Assembly: GCA_028864975.1 (NCBI GenBank)
Contig: JAGWLG010000007.1
Coordinates: 60,842 to 124,841, forward strand
DNA from: Thermoplasmata archaeon
GTDB taxonomy: Archaea > Thermoplasmatota > Thermoplasmata > Lutacidiplasmatales > UBA184
Length of the DNA stretch: 64,000 nt
Direction of reading: 5' to 3'
The stretch's first letter is position 1; each line of letters starts with the position of its first letter. The notes beneath the pieces are model-generated. The model made no database searches. It was not told where the DNA came from and saw only the letters and a program-made list of their open reading frames with translations. This document shows positions 8,528 to 17,903 of this stretch, one piece after another. Both the position numbers and the translations under genes were made by a program.

Positions 8528-8631
8528 TCAGTTCAAGAGAGTCCCCGAGAAGTCACCCTCCGGGGAGAGTTTTCGGGTAGCACGCCGAGTTTTCGTGCGG
8601 ATACGAGTTTTCGGGGACGCTCTCAGTTCAA
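8528..8631. repeat. Foldable intergenic element with flanking and internal direct repeats
   Basis: TCAGTTCAA occurs at 8528-8536 and again at 8623-8631. Just inside, 8537-8551 pairs with 8608-8624 in a ~15-bp stem (core TCCCCGA/TCGGGGA, one G-U, a 2-nt bulge). Within it GAGTTTTCG occurs three times, starting at 8567, 8587 and 8605. A smaller hairpin GCACG/CGTGC spans 8580-8598. It lies upstream of the M16 promoter and beyond the 3' end of the zinc-ribbon gene. It may be a structured RNA, a 3' UTR element or a repeated protein-binding site; I cannot decide which. Confidence 0.5.
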
Positions 8632-8659
8632 AGCCCGACCAAGTTCGAGAAGAAGTTGA

Positions 8660-8688
8660 GGGCCGCGGGGAGCTCTACCCCGCGGCCC
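8660..8688 (-). terminator. Perfect GC hairpin after the zinc-ribbon membrane gene
   Basis: GGGCCGCGGGG (8660-8670) and CCCCGCGGCCC (8678-8688) form an 11-bp perfect stem with a 7-base loop, starting 19 bases after the stop at 8707. On the minus strand it is followed by a pyrimidine-rich stretch, but not a clean U-tract. It may end or protect the mRNA. Confidence 0.5.
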
Positions 8689-8706
8689 TATCCGTTGCCT
8701 GTGGGA

Positions 8707-9828
8707 CTAGACGTACTGGTTGTCTCTGCGGCAGTACCAGCGGCTGTACTGGGCCACGTACTCGGTCGGCTGTCCACACTTGGTGCAGTTCGGGGCCGGG
8801 CCAGGGGCTCCGCCTGCCGCGGGGGCGGCAGCGGCTGCCGCAGGGGCGGCACCGTACGCAGCGGCCGGACCACCCCAGGAGGCTGCCGCGGGGGCGGCCG
8901 CCGCCATCGGGTGACCGACAGCGCCGGTCGGGCTCAGCATCCCAGACTGTTGGGCCTGGAGGATCTCCTGCACGGTGAACGGGTCCCGGCGGGTCATGAA
9001 CAAGAAGAGGAACCCGACCAGCAGCAGCGCGAAGCCGGCGATGGCCATGTACCAACCAGCCCCCGCGCCCCAGTTACAGGAGACCCCACTGGGAGTCCCT
9101 GAGGGACATGCGTTCCCGAAGAACGAGTTGCAGGGGGAGGTGCCTGCGCAGGACCCCGAGGAGTAGTCGGAAGTGAGCGCACCCGGCTGACCACCAAGCG
9201 CCCACATCGGCGCCGCAATGGCCAGAGCGAGGGCGACAAGGATGAGCAGCCAGGTGAGTAACATCTGGATGCGTCCGAATGACAACGCCAAGGCGCCCAT
9301 GAGCCCGAGGATGGCCGCGATGAAGCCTAGAACGATGGCCCCCGTGAGAAGCCCGCTGACGCCGCCATAGAGGTTCCCGGTGTTCGTCAGCGCGGGGCAG
9401 CCTCCACCGGAGGAGCTGTAGGTACAGGTCAGGGTGCCGGTTGGGCAAGAGCTACCGGAACAGATCTCCTTCCACTCATTCCCCGCAAAGAACTGGATGG
9501 TGTAGGTCACGCCACTTCCGCTTTCGGTGTCAGACCAGAACGGTGTGGCGATCGAAACGATCAACAGGACCGCTCCCACCAGGAGAAGGATCGAGGCGAT
9601 CAACCGCTTCTGGTGCTTGTACCCATGAGGTCGCGGAGGGCGCATCGGGGCCTGGGGCATCGCGTACGGTTGAGGGGCGCCTCCCCATGCGGGGGCCTGC
9701 CCATACGCGGGGGGCTGGGCTCCGTAGCCGGGGGGTGGCTGACCATAGGCCGGCGGCTGCTGGGCGGGATATCCCTGCTGGGGATACCCGGGGGGCGGCG
9801 TTCCTGCGGCTTGCGGCGGGGCTCCCAT
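8707..9828 (-). CDS. Proline-rich, four-span membrane protein with C-terminal zinc ribbon
   Basis: A 373-residue protein. Residues 1-70 are Pro/Tyr/Gln/Gly-rich repeats (PPAYGQ, PPGYG). Hydrophobic helices lie near 76-98, 152-175, 185-205 and 255-280, with Cys-containing loops between that are probably extracellular and disulfide-bonded. An alanine-rich linker leads to a C-terminal zinc ribbon (CTKCGQPTEY ... WYCRRDNQYV). Both tails are predicted to be cytoplasmic. ATG 9828 is preferred over GTG 9840 because AAAGGTGA is then a ribosome-binding site at normal spacing. The function is unknown. Confidence 0.8.
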   Translation of the reverse strand: MGAPPQAAGTPPPGYPQQGYPAQQPPAYGQPPPGYGAQPPAYGQAPAWGGAPQPYAMPQAPMRPPRPHGYKHQKRLIASILLLVGAVLLIVSIATPFWSDTESGSGVTYTIQFFAGNEWKEICSGSSCPTGTLTCTYSSSGGGCPALTNTGNLYGGVSGLLTGAIVLGFIAAILGLMGALALSFGRIQMLLTWLLILVALALAIAAPMWALGGQPGALTSDYSSGSCAGTSPCNSFFGNACPSGTPSGVSCNWGAGAGWYMAIAGFALLLVGFLFLFMTRRDPFTVQEILQAQQSGMLSPTGAVGHPMAAAAPAAASWGGPAAAYGAAPAAAAAAPAAGGAPGPAPNCTKCGQPTEYVAQYSRWYCRRDNQYV

Positions 9829-9999
9829 CTTTCGATTCACCTTTTTTCGCGACCCGTTGCCGGGTAGCGCTACGGAACGATTGTCGTTCTACACTTGAAC
9901 CTTCCGAATTCGGCGCGGGGACCCTGTCTCCTTTGTGACCCCCCCGTGGACCGACAATCGGATATCCCCCGACCCGGGGTGGAGGGGGGGAGGGTCCGA

Positions 10000-10878
10000 G
10001 TGAACCCCTGGGTTCGTCTCCTGCGTCCGGGGAACGGGGCGATCAGCTTCGTGGGCACGGTCGTGGGGGGTCTTTCGGCGACCGGGCTGCTCGAGGGGAG
10101 GCTCGGAACGGAGATCGGTCCCCTGCTGCTCGCGGGGCTCACCACCTTCCTGGTGGCTTCCGGGGGCAACGTCCTGAACGACTACTTGGACCGGGAAGGG
10201 GACCGGAAGAACCACCCCGACCGCCCGCTCCCGCGAGGGGAGGTCGCCGCGGAGAGCGTCCGAGCCTTCGCGGCAGGGCTCTTCCTCCTCTCGGGGGTCC
10301 CGCTCCTGGGGGTGTTCCTGTGGGGGAAGGCGCCCACGGGGCTCGCGGGCGAGGCGATGCCCGTCGGTGTTTGGCTCGCGGCGGTCCTCCTGCTGCTCGC
10401 CTACGAGCTTCGATGGAAGCCCAGGGGGTTGCTGGGCAACGCGACGGTGGCGGCCCTCACGGGGGCCGTGTTCCTCTTCGGAGCGACGATCGTCGGGGCC
10501 CCGCTCCTCGCCGTCTCGCTGGCCGCGATGGCCTCGCTGGCCACGCTCTCGCGGGAGATCATCAAGGACATGGAAGACGCGGAAGGCGACGTCGACCGCC
10601 ATACCCTTCCCCGTGACCGGGGGATGGCGGTGGCCTCCCTGGCCGCCCGGGGCGCCGTCGTCGCGGCGATCGCCCTATCTCCGATCCCCCTCGTCCTGTG
10701 GCGGCCGCCCCTCCCCGTTCCCGCCGCCATTATCTACCTCACCTTCGTCGCGGCCGCCGACCTCGTGTTCGTGCTCTCCGTCCGTACCCTTCCAAAGGAG
10801 CTCCACCGCGAGCAATCGCTCTCGAAGCTCGCGATGGTCCTGGCCTTGGTGGGGTTCCTGGGGGCGGCCCTACGATGA
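10000..10878 (+). CDS. Digeranylgeranylglyceryl phosphate synthase (UbiA family)
   Basis: A 292-residue polytopic prenyltransferase that adds the second geranylgeranyl chain to GGGP, making the archaeal diether lipid core. The first Asp-rich motif is NDYLDREGDRKNHPDR and the second is SREIIKDMEDAEGD, both Mg-diphosphate binding, within about nine hydrophobic helices. GTG 10000 is chosen because GGGAGGG precedes it and homologues begin near NPWVRLLRPGN; a TTG at 9895 would add 35 unmatched residues. Its stop overlaps the start of the GGGP synthase, which makes its substrate. Confidence 0.93.
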   Translation: MNPWVRLLRPGNGAISFVGTVVGGLSATGLLEGRLGTEIGPLLLAGLTTFLVASGGNVLNDYLDREGDRKNHPDRPLPRGEVAAESVRAFAAGLFLLSGVPLLGVFLWGKAPTGLAGEAMPVGVWLAAVLLLLAYELRWKPRGLLGNATVAALTGAVFLFGATIVGAPLLAVSLAAMASLATLSREIIKDMEDAEGDVDRHTLPRDRGMAVASLAARGAVVAAIALSPIPLVLWRPPLPVPAAIIYLTFVAAADLVFVLSVRTLPKELHREQSLSKLAMVLALVGFLGAALR

Positions 10879-11669
10879 GCCCGACAACGCGCCCCGCCCC
10901 GCCGGCGCGAAGGTTCCAGGGTCCCGTGCTCCCTTGGCTCCTCGACCATGTCAGGGCGGGTCCGGTCCACTTCACGCTCATCGACCCCGACAAGACCCCA
11001 GGGGCGAAGGCGGGGGAAGCGGCCGCCCGCGCTGAGTCCCTCGGGACCGACGTGGTCATGCTCGGGGGTTCGACCGGGATCACCCCCGACCGAATGGGGC
11101 AAGCCGCCCGCGCGGTCCACGAACGGACGACGCGGCCCGTGGTGATCTTCCCGCAGGGACCGGACTCGTTGACGGGGGAGGCCGACGCGCTCCTGTTCAT
11201 GAGCCTCCTCAATTCGCGCGACCTACGGATGGTCGTTCGGGCGCAGGCTGCAACCTCGCTCAAGGTCCGCTCGCTCCACCTCGAGCCGATCCCGATGGGG
11301 TATCTGGTCGTCGCCCCGGGCATGAAGGTGGGGGAGGTCGGCAGCGCGGACTGCCTCGCTCGGAACGATCCCAAGGCTGCCGCGGCCTGGGCGCTGGCGG
11401 CCGAGTACCTCGGGATGCGCCTCGTCTACCTGGAGGCCGGCTCCGGCGCCCCGTCGCCCGTCCCGATCGAGCTGGTCAGGGCCGTGCGGCAGGTCCTGAG
11501 CGTGCCCCTCATCGTCGGGGGTGGGATCCGCAGTGCCGAGCACGCTCGGGCGTTGCTCGACGCGGGAGCCCAGGTCCTGGTGACCGGGACGATCCTCGAG
11601 GAAGGGGGGGAGGGCGCCCTTGGACCTATCCTCCGAGAGGTGAAGGACGCCCGTGGTCGGCGGACGTAA
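10875..11669 (+). CDS. Geranylgeranylglyceryl phosphate synthase
   Basis: A 264-residue TIM-barrel enzyme that joins sn-glycerol-1-phosphate to GGPP, the first committed step of archaeal membrane lipid synthesis. Motifs are LIDPDKTPG (Mg binding), MLGGSTGI, YLEAGSGAPSPV, GGGIRS and VTGT (phosphate binding). Its ATG overlaps the DGGGP synthase stop as ATGA, coupling the two consecutive lipid enzymes. A GTG 17 bases before its own stop begins the DUF2070 gene. Confidence 0.95.
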   Translation: MSPTTRPAPPARRFQGPVLPWLLDHVRAGPVHFTLIDPDKTPGAKAGEAAARAESLGTDVVMLGGSTGITPDRMGQAARAVHERTTRPVVIFPQGPDSLTGEADALLFMSLLNSRDLRMVVRAQAATSLKVRSLHLEPIPMGYLVVAPGMKVGEVGSADCLARNDPKAAAAWALAAEYLGMRLVYLEAGSGAPSPVPIELVRAVRQVLSVPLIVGGGIRSAEHARALLDAGAQVLVTGTILEEGGEGALGPILREVKDARGRRT

Positions 11670-13542
11670 GGTCGCCGAGCGGGGGGAGGCGACCGGGTCC
11701 CCGGTCACCCAGGCCGAGGGGGCCGTCTATCGTCCGCATGAACGGACGAGCCGCCTGCGCTTCGCCTCGCCCCGGGGGGAGGTCTCCGCGCTGGGGATCG
11801 TCCTGGTCTCCTTGCTGCTCCCCCTCCTCGCGTTCTTCCCCAACTTCGACCAGCTCCCTGCGTGGCCCGGGGCGCCGGGTTGGTGGGGTCGCTACGCGGT
11901 GGGTGTCCTCATCTTCCTCGTTCCCGGCATCGTGGGGACCCTGGCGACGACTCCCCTCGCCGTGCTCTTCGGCGGTCGGTTCCGCACCCGGCGCGCTCTC
12001 CTGCTCGGCCTCTCGGGCTTCCTGATCGTGTTCGGCGTTCTCTTGCTCTGGCGGCTCCTCACGCTCGTCGCCGGACCCTTCAGCGTCGAGGGGCCGCTCC
12101 TGTTGGGATTCGGCCTCATGCTGTGGATCCGCCAGCTGACGCTCGTCGGCGTCTCCCACCGGGTCCACGTCCGGTCGCTTCCCGCCGCGCTCGTCCAGCC
12201 GCTGCTGGGGTACGTCATGGTCTGGGCCACGCTCGGTTGGAGGCTCAACTCGCTGGTCGAAGGGGTTTTCTTTCTCCTCCTCGCGCTGGGCGGGGCGGCC
12301 TCTCTGGTGACCGCGACGGACCGCCCGATGGTGAGGGAGTTCGGGCAAGGAGGGACCTCGCTGCTCCGGCCACTCATGGAGCACATGAGCGACCGCGACC
12401 CGGCCGCCTCCTCCCAGATGGAGGCCTTCTTTGAGGGGGTCTCGACGAAGGGCGACCTTCACTTGTCCGCCCTGGTCTTCCGGGACGGGACTCGCGTTCG
12501 TGTTGCCGTTCTCGCGCCCTCGGTCCATCCCGGGCCCTTCGCGGAGCTCGGATCGAGCGACCTGCCAAGGAAGCTCGCGAAGTCCCTTCGGGGACGGCAC
12601 GCCGACGAGGTCATGGTTCCGCACTCCCCTTCTACGCATGCCCAGGACATCCCCACGACTCCGGAGCTCCAGAAGGTCGTGGAGAAGGTCCAGGAGCTCA
12701 TCGCGGCAGCCTCGCCCGCGCCGACACGGGTCTCTCCCCTGGTCTCCCCGCACCCGGGTTCGCTGGCCCGAGCGCAGGTGCTGGGGGACAGCGTGCTGCT
12801 CCTCCTGACGCAGGCTCCGGAACCGACGGACGATATCGACTACGCCCTCTCGGAGCTCGTGCGGGAGGACGCACGGCGCCTGGGCTTTTCTCACGCGATC
12901 GTCCTCGACGCCCACAACTCCTTCGTGGAGAACCGCGGGGAGATCCCCTTCGGTTCTCCCGAGGGCTTCCGCCTGCTCGCGGACGCCAAGGCCGCGATGG
13001 TCGCGGCCCGGGACCAAGCGGTCGGAGGAGAGCTACGGGTCGGGTTCGCGCAAGAGCGCGAGTTCAATCCTGAGGACCACGGCATGGGGCCCGAGGGCCT
13101 CTCCGTCCTGGTCATCGAGGGAGCAGGGACCCGCACGGCCTACGCGCTCTTCGACGCGAACAACCTGGAGCGCGGGATGCGCGACCCGTTGGTGAGAGCG
13201 CTCGAGAAGGCGGTCGGTGGAGCTGGAGAAGTGATGACGACCGATAACCACGTGGTCCACGAGGTCCAAGGGGGGACCAACACCCTGGGTATGCGCCGGT
13301 CGCTCCAGGACCTCTCGCGCGACCTGGAACGGGTGGCGAAGCGCGCGGTCGCGAACCTGGCGCCTGCAAGGGTCGGAGCGTCCGAGGAGGTCCTCCGAGG
13401 AGTGAAGGTGCTCGGCCCGGGGGTCACCACACGATTGATGACCGCCCTCGCGGACTCCTTCGCCATCTTCTGGCTCTTCTTCCTCTCCACCATCGCCCTC
13501 GCGGCGCTTGCGGGGGCGCTCCTTCTCGCGTTCCTGAAGTGA
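11653..13542 (+). CDS. DUF2070 family membrane protein
   Basis: A 629-residue protein of the archaeal DUF2070 family. Six or so hydrophobic helices fill residues 45-235. A large soluble domain follows with family-typical blocks SVHPGPFAELGSSDLP, HSPSTHAQDIP, IVLDAHNS and TDNHVVHE, rich in His, Asp and Asn and suggestive of a metal-dependent hydrolase-like site. A last hydrophobic helix lies at 600-625. The start is GTG 11653, inside the end of the GGGP synthase gene. The family's activity is unknown. Linkage to ether-lipid genes hints at a lipid or envelope role, as inference only. Confidence 0.88.
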   Translation: MVGGRKVAERGEATGSPVTQAEGAVYRPHERTSRLRFASPRGEVSALGIVLVSLLLPLLAFFPNFDQLPAWPGAPGWWGRYAVGVLIFLVPGIVGTLATTPLAVLFGGRFRTRRALLLGLSGFLIVFGVLLLWRLLTLVAGPFSVEGPLLLGFGLMLWIRQLTLVGVSHRVHVRSLPAALVQPLLGYVMVWATLGWRLNSLVEGVFFLLLALGGAASLVTATDRPMVREFGQGGTSLLRPLMEHMSDRDPAASSQMEAFFEGVSTKGDLHLSALVFRDGTRVRVAVLAPSVHPGPFAELGSSDLPRKLAKSLRGRHADEVMVPHSPSTHAQDIPTTPELQKVVEKVQELIAAASPAPTRVSPLVSPHPGSLARAQVLGDSVLLLLTQAPEPTDDIDYALSELVREDARRLGFSHAIVLDAHNSFVENRGEIPFGSPEGFRLLADAKAAMVAARDQAVGGELRVGFAQEREFNPEDHGMGPEGLSVLVIEGAGTRTAYALFDANNLERGMRDPLVRALEKAVGGAGEVMTTDNHVVHEVQGGTNTLGMRRSLQDLSRDLERVAKRAVANLAPARVGASEEVLRGVKVLGPGVTTRLMTALADSFAIFWLFFLSTIALAALAGALLLAFLK

Positions 13543-13577
13543 TCCGGGGCGCCCCCCGCCCGGAGGTCGCTTCGGAG

Positions 13578-15245
13578 CTATGCCGTCGGAGCGGCCGCCG
13601 CTGTCCAGGTCGAGAGGAGGCGTTCCGCCTCGGCTCGGTCCCCCTCGGGGACCGGCGTCCCTTTCGCCGATGCGAGCGACCTCTCGGCATCTCCTTTCTT
13701 GCCCGCGGCCGACTGGACGCTGGCCAAGAAGAGGAAGGCCCGTACCCGGTCGAGCCCCACGGACTTGACCGAGGCCTGATGCCAGAGGTTCTCGGCGGCG
13801 TGCAGGTTCCCCATCAGCCGCCACCCCTCGCCTTCCTTGACCATCCAAGCCCCCACCTCAGGGTCGGCGGCGGGCAGGAGGGGCAGCAGCTCCTGTCCCC
13901 ATCGAGCGTACCGGACCACCTCGGTCCCTTCCTCTCGGGCGATCGCACGGTCCAAGGCCTTGCGGACCCAGGGGAGCCCCTCCTTCGCGGCGCGCGCGTC
14001 GAAGAAGTGTAGGGCGATGAGCTCCACACGATCCGGTCGGGTCGCGGCGAGATGCTCGGCCGCCCGGCGATGGTAGCGGCGCAAGGCGGTACCGGGCGCC
14101 TCCTCCCGGACCACGCGGGGGACGAAGGAGTTCTCGAAGCCCCAGAGCCCGGGTCGGATCCGTTCCACGAGCCCGTGGTAGCGCGAGAGCTCCTCGAGCT
14201 GATCCCCACCGGGGGCATGGGCGGGGGAGATCAGGGCGTCCACCTCTTCGGAAGTGAAGTCGCTGCCCAGCACGACCGCGGCCTCGAGCAACGCGCGGTC
14301 CGCCTCCATCATGCGCGCGAGACGACGCTCGATGGGCCGTCGGATGACCGTGGGGACCTGGCTCGAGGCCGACGACCGGGTCCGGGGCCCCTCCATGATC
14401 TCCGCGACCGAGCGGCGTTCCCGTTGGCGCGCACGGAGCAGCTCGAGCACGAAGAGCGGGTTCCCCTCGGCCGTCGCGAAGAGCTGCTGCAGCTCGGGGG
14501 TCGTCGGAGCGACCTCGTGCGAACGAAGGGAACGGACGAGGGTGGGGGCGGTCTCGGCCCCAAGGGGCTCGAGCTTCTCCCGTTGGGCCTCGACCTTCGC
14601 GAGCGTTTGGGGCGCGGATGGGTCCGGGGTCGCGTCTCCCAGCGTCGAGGTGGGCCCCGCGTTCGTGGGCCGTGATGAGAGCGTACGGTTCTCGGAGAGT
14701 TCCGGAGCGTACGCGCCGAGGACCAGGAGGGGTCGCTCGGAGATCCCCGCCCCCAGGAGCTTGAGGACCGCTAGGGTCCCAGGGTCAGCCCACTGGAGGT
14801 CATCAAGGAGAATGACTGGGACCCCTCCGAGCTTGGCGGGGTCAAGGGCCGCAAGACATCCGCTCGCGACCACGGTGGCCGGGGATTCCTCGAGCGTGCG
14901 GCCGCGGGGGAGAGGGATCGGGGAACTCCTGCCTGGATCGGTCGCCGCTGCGGCCCCCTCGGCGGCAGCTTCCTTCGGCCGGGTCAAGGCGGAGAACGCC
15001 TGCCGGAACGGGCGGTACGGCTCGCACGACACCTCGGGGCAACTGCCCCACAGCACCCGGTAGCCTCGGCTACGGGAAAGCTCGGCGCAGGCCCGGAGAA
15101 GTCGGGTCTTGCCGATGCCTTGAGGCCCTGCCCAGAGGATGATGCGGCCTTTCCGCTCCTTCGCCTCTTCGAGCGCCCTGATCACGATCGCCCGCTCGCG
15201 GGCACGACCCAGCAGGGGCCCAGAAGTGTTGGTCGCGTAGGCCAC
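13578..15245 (-). CDS. STAND-like AAA ATPase without DNA-binding domain
   Basis: A 555-residue protein with an N-terminal AAA_16/MalT-like NTPase. Walker A is AGPQGIGKTRLL (about 39-50) and Walker B is PVILLDDLQWAD. The rest is helical and TPR-like (for example HFFDARAAKEGLPWVRKAL). In bacteria this core sits in LuxR/MalT regulators or cyclases, but here neither output domain is present. The start is GTG 15245, 110 bases from the divergent ATG 15356. A longer paralogue lies at 34.0-36.6 kb. It probably senses a ligand and signals through a partner; the partner is unknown. Confidence 0.8.
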   Translation of the reverse strand: MAYATNTSGPLLGRARERAIVIRALEEAKERKGRIILWAGPQGIGKTRLLRACAELSRSRGYRVLWGSCPEVSCEPYRPFRQAFSALTRPKEAAAEGAAAATDPGRSSPIPLPRGRTLEESPATVVASGCLAALDPAKLGGVPVILLDDLQWADPGTLAVLKLLGAGISERPLLVLGAYAPELSENRTLSSRPTNAGPTSTLGDATPDPSAPQTLAKVEAQREKLEPLGAETAPTLVRSLRSHEVAPTTPELQQLFATAEGNPLFVLELLRARQRERRSVAEIMEGPRTRSSASSQVPTVIRRPIERRLARMMEADRALLEAAVVLGSDFTSEEVDALISPAHAPGGDQLEELSRYHGLVERIRPGLWGFENSFVPRVVREEAPGTALRRYHRRAAEHLAATRPDRVELIALHFFDARAAKEGLPWVRKALDRAIAREEGTEVVRYARWGQELLPLLPAADPEVGAWMVKEGEGWRLMGNLHAAENLWHQASVKSVGLDRVRAFLFLASVQSAAGKKGDAERSLASAKGTPVPEGDRAEAERLLSTWTAAAAPTA

Positions 15246-15355
15246 GAAGGTGGCAGATGCCCACGCGCATAAGCCGATGCCTCGGCCCGAGGGGGTCGTC
15301 GGGGTGGTCCTCCCTCGACCTTATCTCTCCCCTCCCTCTACATTTCGGCGGTCGA

Positions 15356-16303
15356 ATGCCCCTCTTCAAGTCCCCGGAGGAGCAGCTCCAGGAAGGGAAC
15401 GACCGGGTCCTTCGAGGAGACTTCACGGGCGCCCAACGCTCGTTCCTGAGCGCGGCCGAAGGCTTCGGGAAGAAGGGACGCACGGGCGAGGCCCAGTTCG
15501 CACAGACCTTCGCGGTCCTGATGGGCCTCGCCGTCCCTCAAGCAGGGGCGCAGGACTACCAGCGCGTGGCCGAGGCCCTGGCCCCGCTCGGGAGTGCTCC
15601 CATCAAGCTCGGCACGCGGTCGGTCTCGGCCGCCGACCTGCGGAGGGAGGCGGAGCTCGCCCGAGAAGAGAAGGACGTCCTCGCCTCGGGCCCCCGGACC
15701 CCCGAGGCGCACGAGCAGGCGGGGGCCCGCCTCCAGGCCCTCTCCCTCGCCTACCGGCAGCTGGGGAACCAGGTCCTGGTGCTTCCTGAGCTCTTCCGTC
15801 GTGGGGCGGTTCCCGCATCCTCGAAGGCCCCCGTGCTCGCCGCGCTGGCGGAGGAGGAGTTCGGCGAGTCCGAGGTCACCCGGGACCCGAAGCGGGCCGC
15901 CGAGCACAACCAGAACGCCCGCAACTGGTGGATGCAGGCGGGGGAGTCCGCTCGGGCGGAGGCCGCGGGTCAGCGGGTCCAGCGCTACGGTCGCGCCGTG
16001 AGATGCTGGTTCTGCGGCCGCGAGGCCGCCGGCGACGGGATCAACTTCCGTGGATTGTCGAGCGACATCGCGGGCTTCGAGCATGAGGACGGGGGAGGAG
16101 GCGCGCTGCAGGACAGCGACGCGTCGAGAGGCATCGTCTACGCCTGCCGTCCGTGTGCGTCGACGGTCGAGCGGTTAGCGGACGAAAAGGCGCAGGCACG
16201 GACGAAGGAGATCGAGGACCGGGTGAACCGCATGCTCGCGCAGATGCGGCAGAAAGCGGGCCCGATGGGCCAGCAGTGGATCCCCGCCAGCCTGCCGCCG
16301 TGA
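15356..16303 (+). CDS. Helical-repeat protein with C-terminal zinc-binding domain
   Basis: A 315-residue soluble protein. Residues 1-210 are alpha-helical and TPR-like: it opens with SPEEQLQEGNDRVLRGDFTG, the usual load-and-tier start of such repeats. Residues about 220-285 carry two Cys pairs (CWFCGRE and CRPC) separated by ~50 residues, forming a likely zinc site, then a charged C-terminal helix. ATG 15356 is chosen because of a weak TATA-like CTTATCT ~26 bases upstream. It is followed 19 bases later by another zinc-ribbon protein with which it is probably co-transcribed. Confidence 0.75.
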   Translation: MPLFKSPEEQLQEGNDRVLRGDFTGAQRSFLSAAEGFGKKGRTGEAQFAQTFAVLMGLAVPQAGAQDYQRVAEALAPLGSAPIKLGTRSVSAADLRREAELAREEKDVLASGPRTPEAHEQAGARLQALSLAYRQLGNQVLVLPELFRRGAVPASSKAPVLAALAEEEFGESEVTRDPKRAAEHNQNARNWWMQAGESARAEAAGQRVQRYGRAVRCWFCGREAAGDGINFRGLSSDIAGFEHEDGGGGALQDSDASRGIVYACRPCASTVERLADEKAQARTKEIEDRVNRMLAQMRQKAGPMGQQWIPASLPP

Positions 16304-16322
16304 GGGTCCGCCGAGGTCGTGG

Positions 16323-17903
16323 ATGCGCGCGTCACAGCTCATCGAGACCAAGGCCCTCCGCTGCTCCTCGTGCGGGGCCCCGCTCCGGGACCCCACGGGC
16401 GACCTGGTCTCCTGCGACCACTGCGGAACGGTCCAGAAGTTGGTCGATGCCCGGGCCTTCCTGGACCAGATCATGCTCCAGGTGAACGCCTTCGTCCGTC
16501 AGGCGCTCCCGCTCGGGCTCGACGCCTCGTCCTCGACCACGATCGACCCGGTCGCGCGGCACAACCTCTGGGTCTCGAGCGTGGGGCCCCGCCTGTCGAC
16601 GGAGTACGGGGAGTACCGTTTCCGGATCTACAACCTCCTCTCCCACACGATGACGACGCTCCCGTTCACCCTCGCCATGGACCTTCCCCCGGGAGGGGAC
16701 CCGAAGGAGGCCTTCCTGTTCCAGGCGAAGGTCCAGTCCGTCGCTTCGCTCGCCGTGGACGAGGCGAGCCGCGCCACGGTCGCCGAGTCGGCGGGCCTCG
16801 CCGTCGCGTACGCCTACGCGCTCAACAACGCTGCCCTGCTCAAGGGGACGAAGCCCGAGCGCTACCACCTCATGGGCCAGAACTTCGCCGACGCGGCGCT
16901 GGCGCTCCACGGGATCCCTCGCTTCTCCTCGCTGGAGGCGCGGTTCCTCGGGCTCTCGAGGCTCTCGGACGCGATCGACCAGCTCTCGCAGGCGGACGTG
17001 CCCGAGGCCCGGGCGGCCCTCGAGGAGGCGCTGCCCCACCTTTCGCGCGCCAAGGAGGGGATGACCAAGGACTTCGACCTCGCGGTGATGCTCCAAGCCG
17101 TGGACGAGGAGATCTCCCTGACGCGGGCCGCCGGGTCCATGACCGAGGCCGTCGCGTTGGACCCACGTGGGCTCTCCGCTGGCTCCTTGGGGGCGTTCCA
17201 GGGGATCCTTCAGCTCCTCGTTCAACACCGCTCCCAGGCCCCTCCGCTCTGGCAACGCACGTTCCGGGCGGGCGACCGTCAGGAGAAGGTCCTCGCGATG
17301 ACCTTGGACGCTCGCAGGGCCCAGGCGAACTCCTCGACGGTGAAGGTCGCCCCCCTCCCCGGACCCATGGCCGTCCCGTTCTGGGTGGTCGAAGCCCCCT
17401 ACTCGTTCCAGACGGGAGCCGCGTGGAGAAAGCATGCGGTGGAGGTCCCCGAGAGGCTCCTTATCGCCGCCTCCTTCCCCCTGGACGCGGGCGCGATGAG
17501 CGGCCAGGACGTAGCGGCGGTGCTCACCGACGTCTTCTCGGCCCGTCAGCGCTCCGGCCTGATGCAACGCCTCGGAGGGAAGGAGACCTCCATCAGCGAG
17601 GGCGGTCCGGTTCAGGGGCTCCTGCGGGCCTCCACGCCCCGGCCGCTCGCCGGCATGCGGGTCGTGCCTCCGCTCTCCACCCCCGAGGATGCGCTGGTCC
17701 TGGCCCAGACCTACATCGATACCTCGCGTCGGACCGACCCGACCCTCGAGAAGCAGCTCAAGCTCTCCTCCCCGCGTATCGTCGATCTGGTCTACGTCCC
17801 GGTCGGCCCGGTCCCTCCTGGGTACCCGCTCATCCCTCCCTTGGGCCCCCTCTCACCGAGGTCCGTGGGGGACCCCTCGGCCCTAGCCCGCGTGGCCCTC
17901 TGA
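16323..17903 (+). CDS. Zinc-ribbon protein with helical body, unknown function
   Basis: A 526-residue protein with an N-terminal zinc ribbon (CSSCGAPLRD ... CDHCGTVQKL, residues 14-37) that ends like RPB9/TFIIS-type or DUF-type ribbons. A long helical body follows. About 340-420 is a strand-rich segment (PFWVVEAPYSFQ) and the tail is proline-rich. No membrane helix is seen. It follows the 315-residue zinc protein by 19 bases, so they form an operon. I do not recognise a family. Confidence 0.75.
   Translation: MRASQLIETKALRCSSCGAPLRDPTGDLVSCDHCGTVQKLVDARAFLDQIMLQVNAFVRQALPLGLDASSSTTIDPVARHNLWVSSVGPRLSTEYGEYRFRIYNLLSHTMTTLPFTLAMDLPPGGDPKEAFLFQAKVQSVASLAVDEASRATVAESAGLAVAYAYALNNAALLKGTKPERYHLMGQNFADAALALHGIPRFSSLEARFLGLSRLSDAIDQLSQADVPEARAALEEALPHLSRAKEGMTKDFDLAVMLQAVDEEISLTRAAGSMTEAVALDPRGLSAGSLGAFQGILQLLVQHRSQAPPLWQRTFRAGDRQEKVLAMTLDARRAQANSSTVKVAPLPGPMAVPFWVVEAPYSFQTGAAWRKHAVEVPERLLIAASFPLDAGAMSGQDVAAVLTDVFSARQRSGLMQRLGGKETSISEGGPVQGLLRASTPRPLAGMRVVPPLSTPEDALVLAQTYIDTSRRTDPTLEKQLKLSSPRIVDLVYVPVGPVPPGYPLIPPLGPLSPRSVGDPSALARVAL

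Noticed and set aside
8567..8613. A CRISPR-like array
   Set aside because: The three GAGTTTTCG copies are only nine bases, with spacings of 18-20 bases; far too short for CRISPR repeats and spacers. No cas genes are present.
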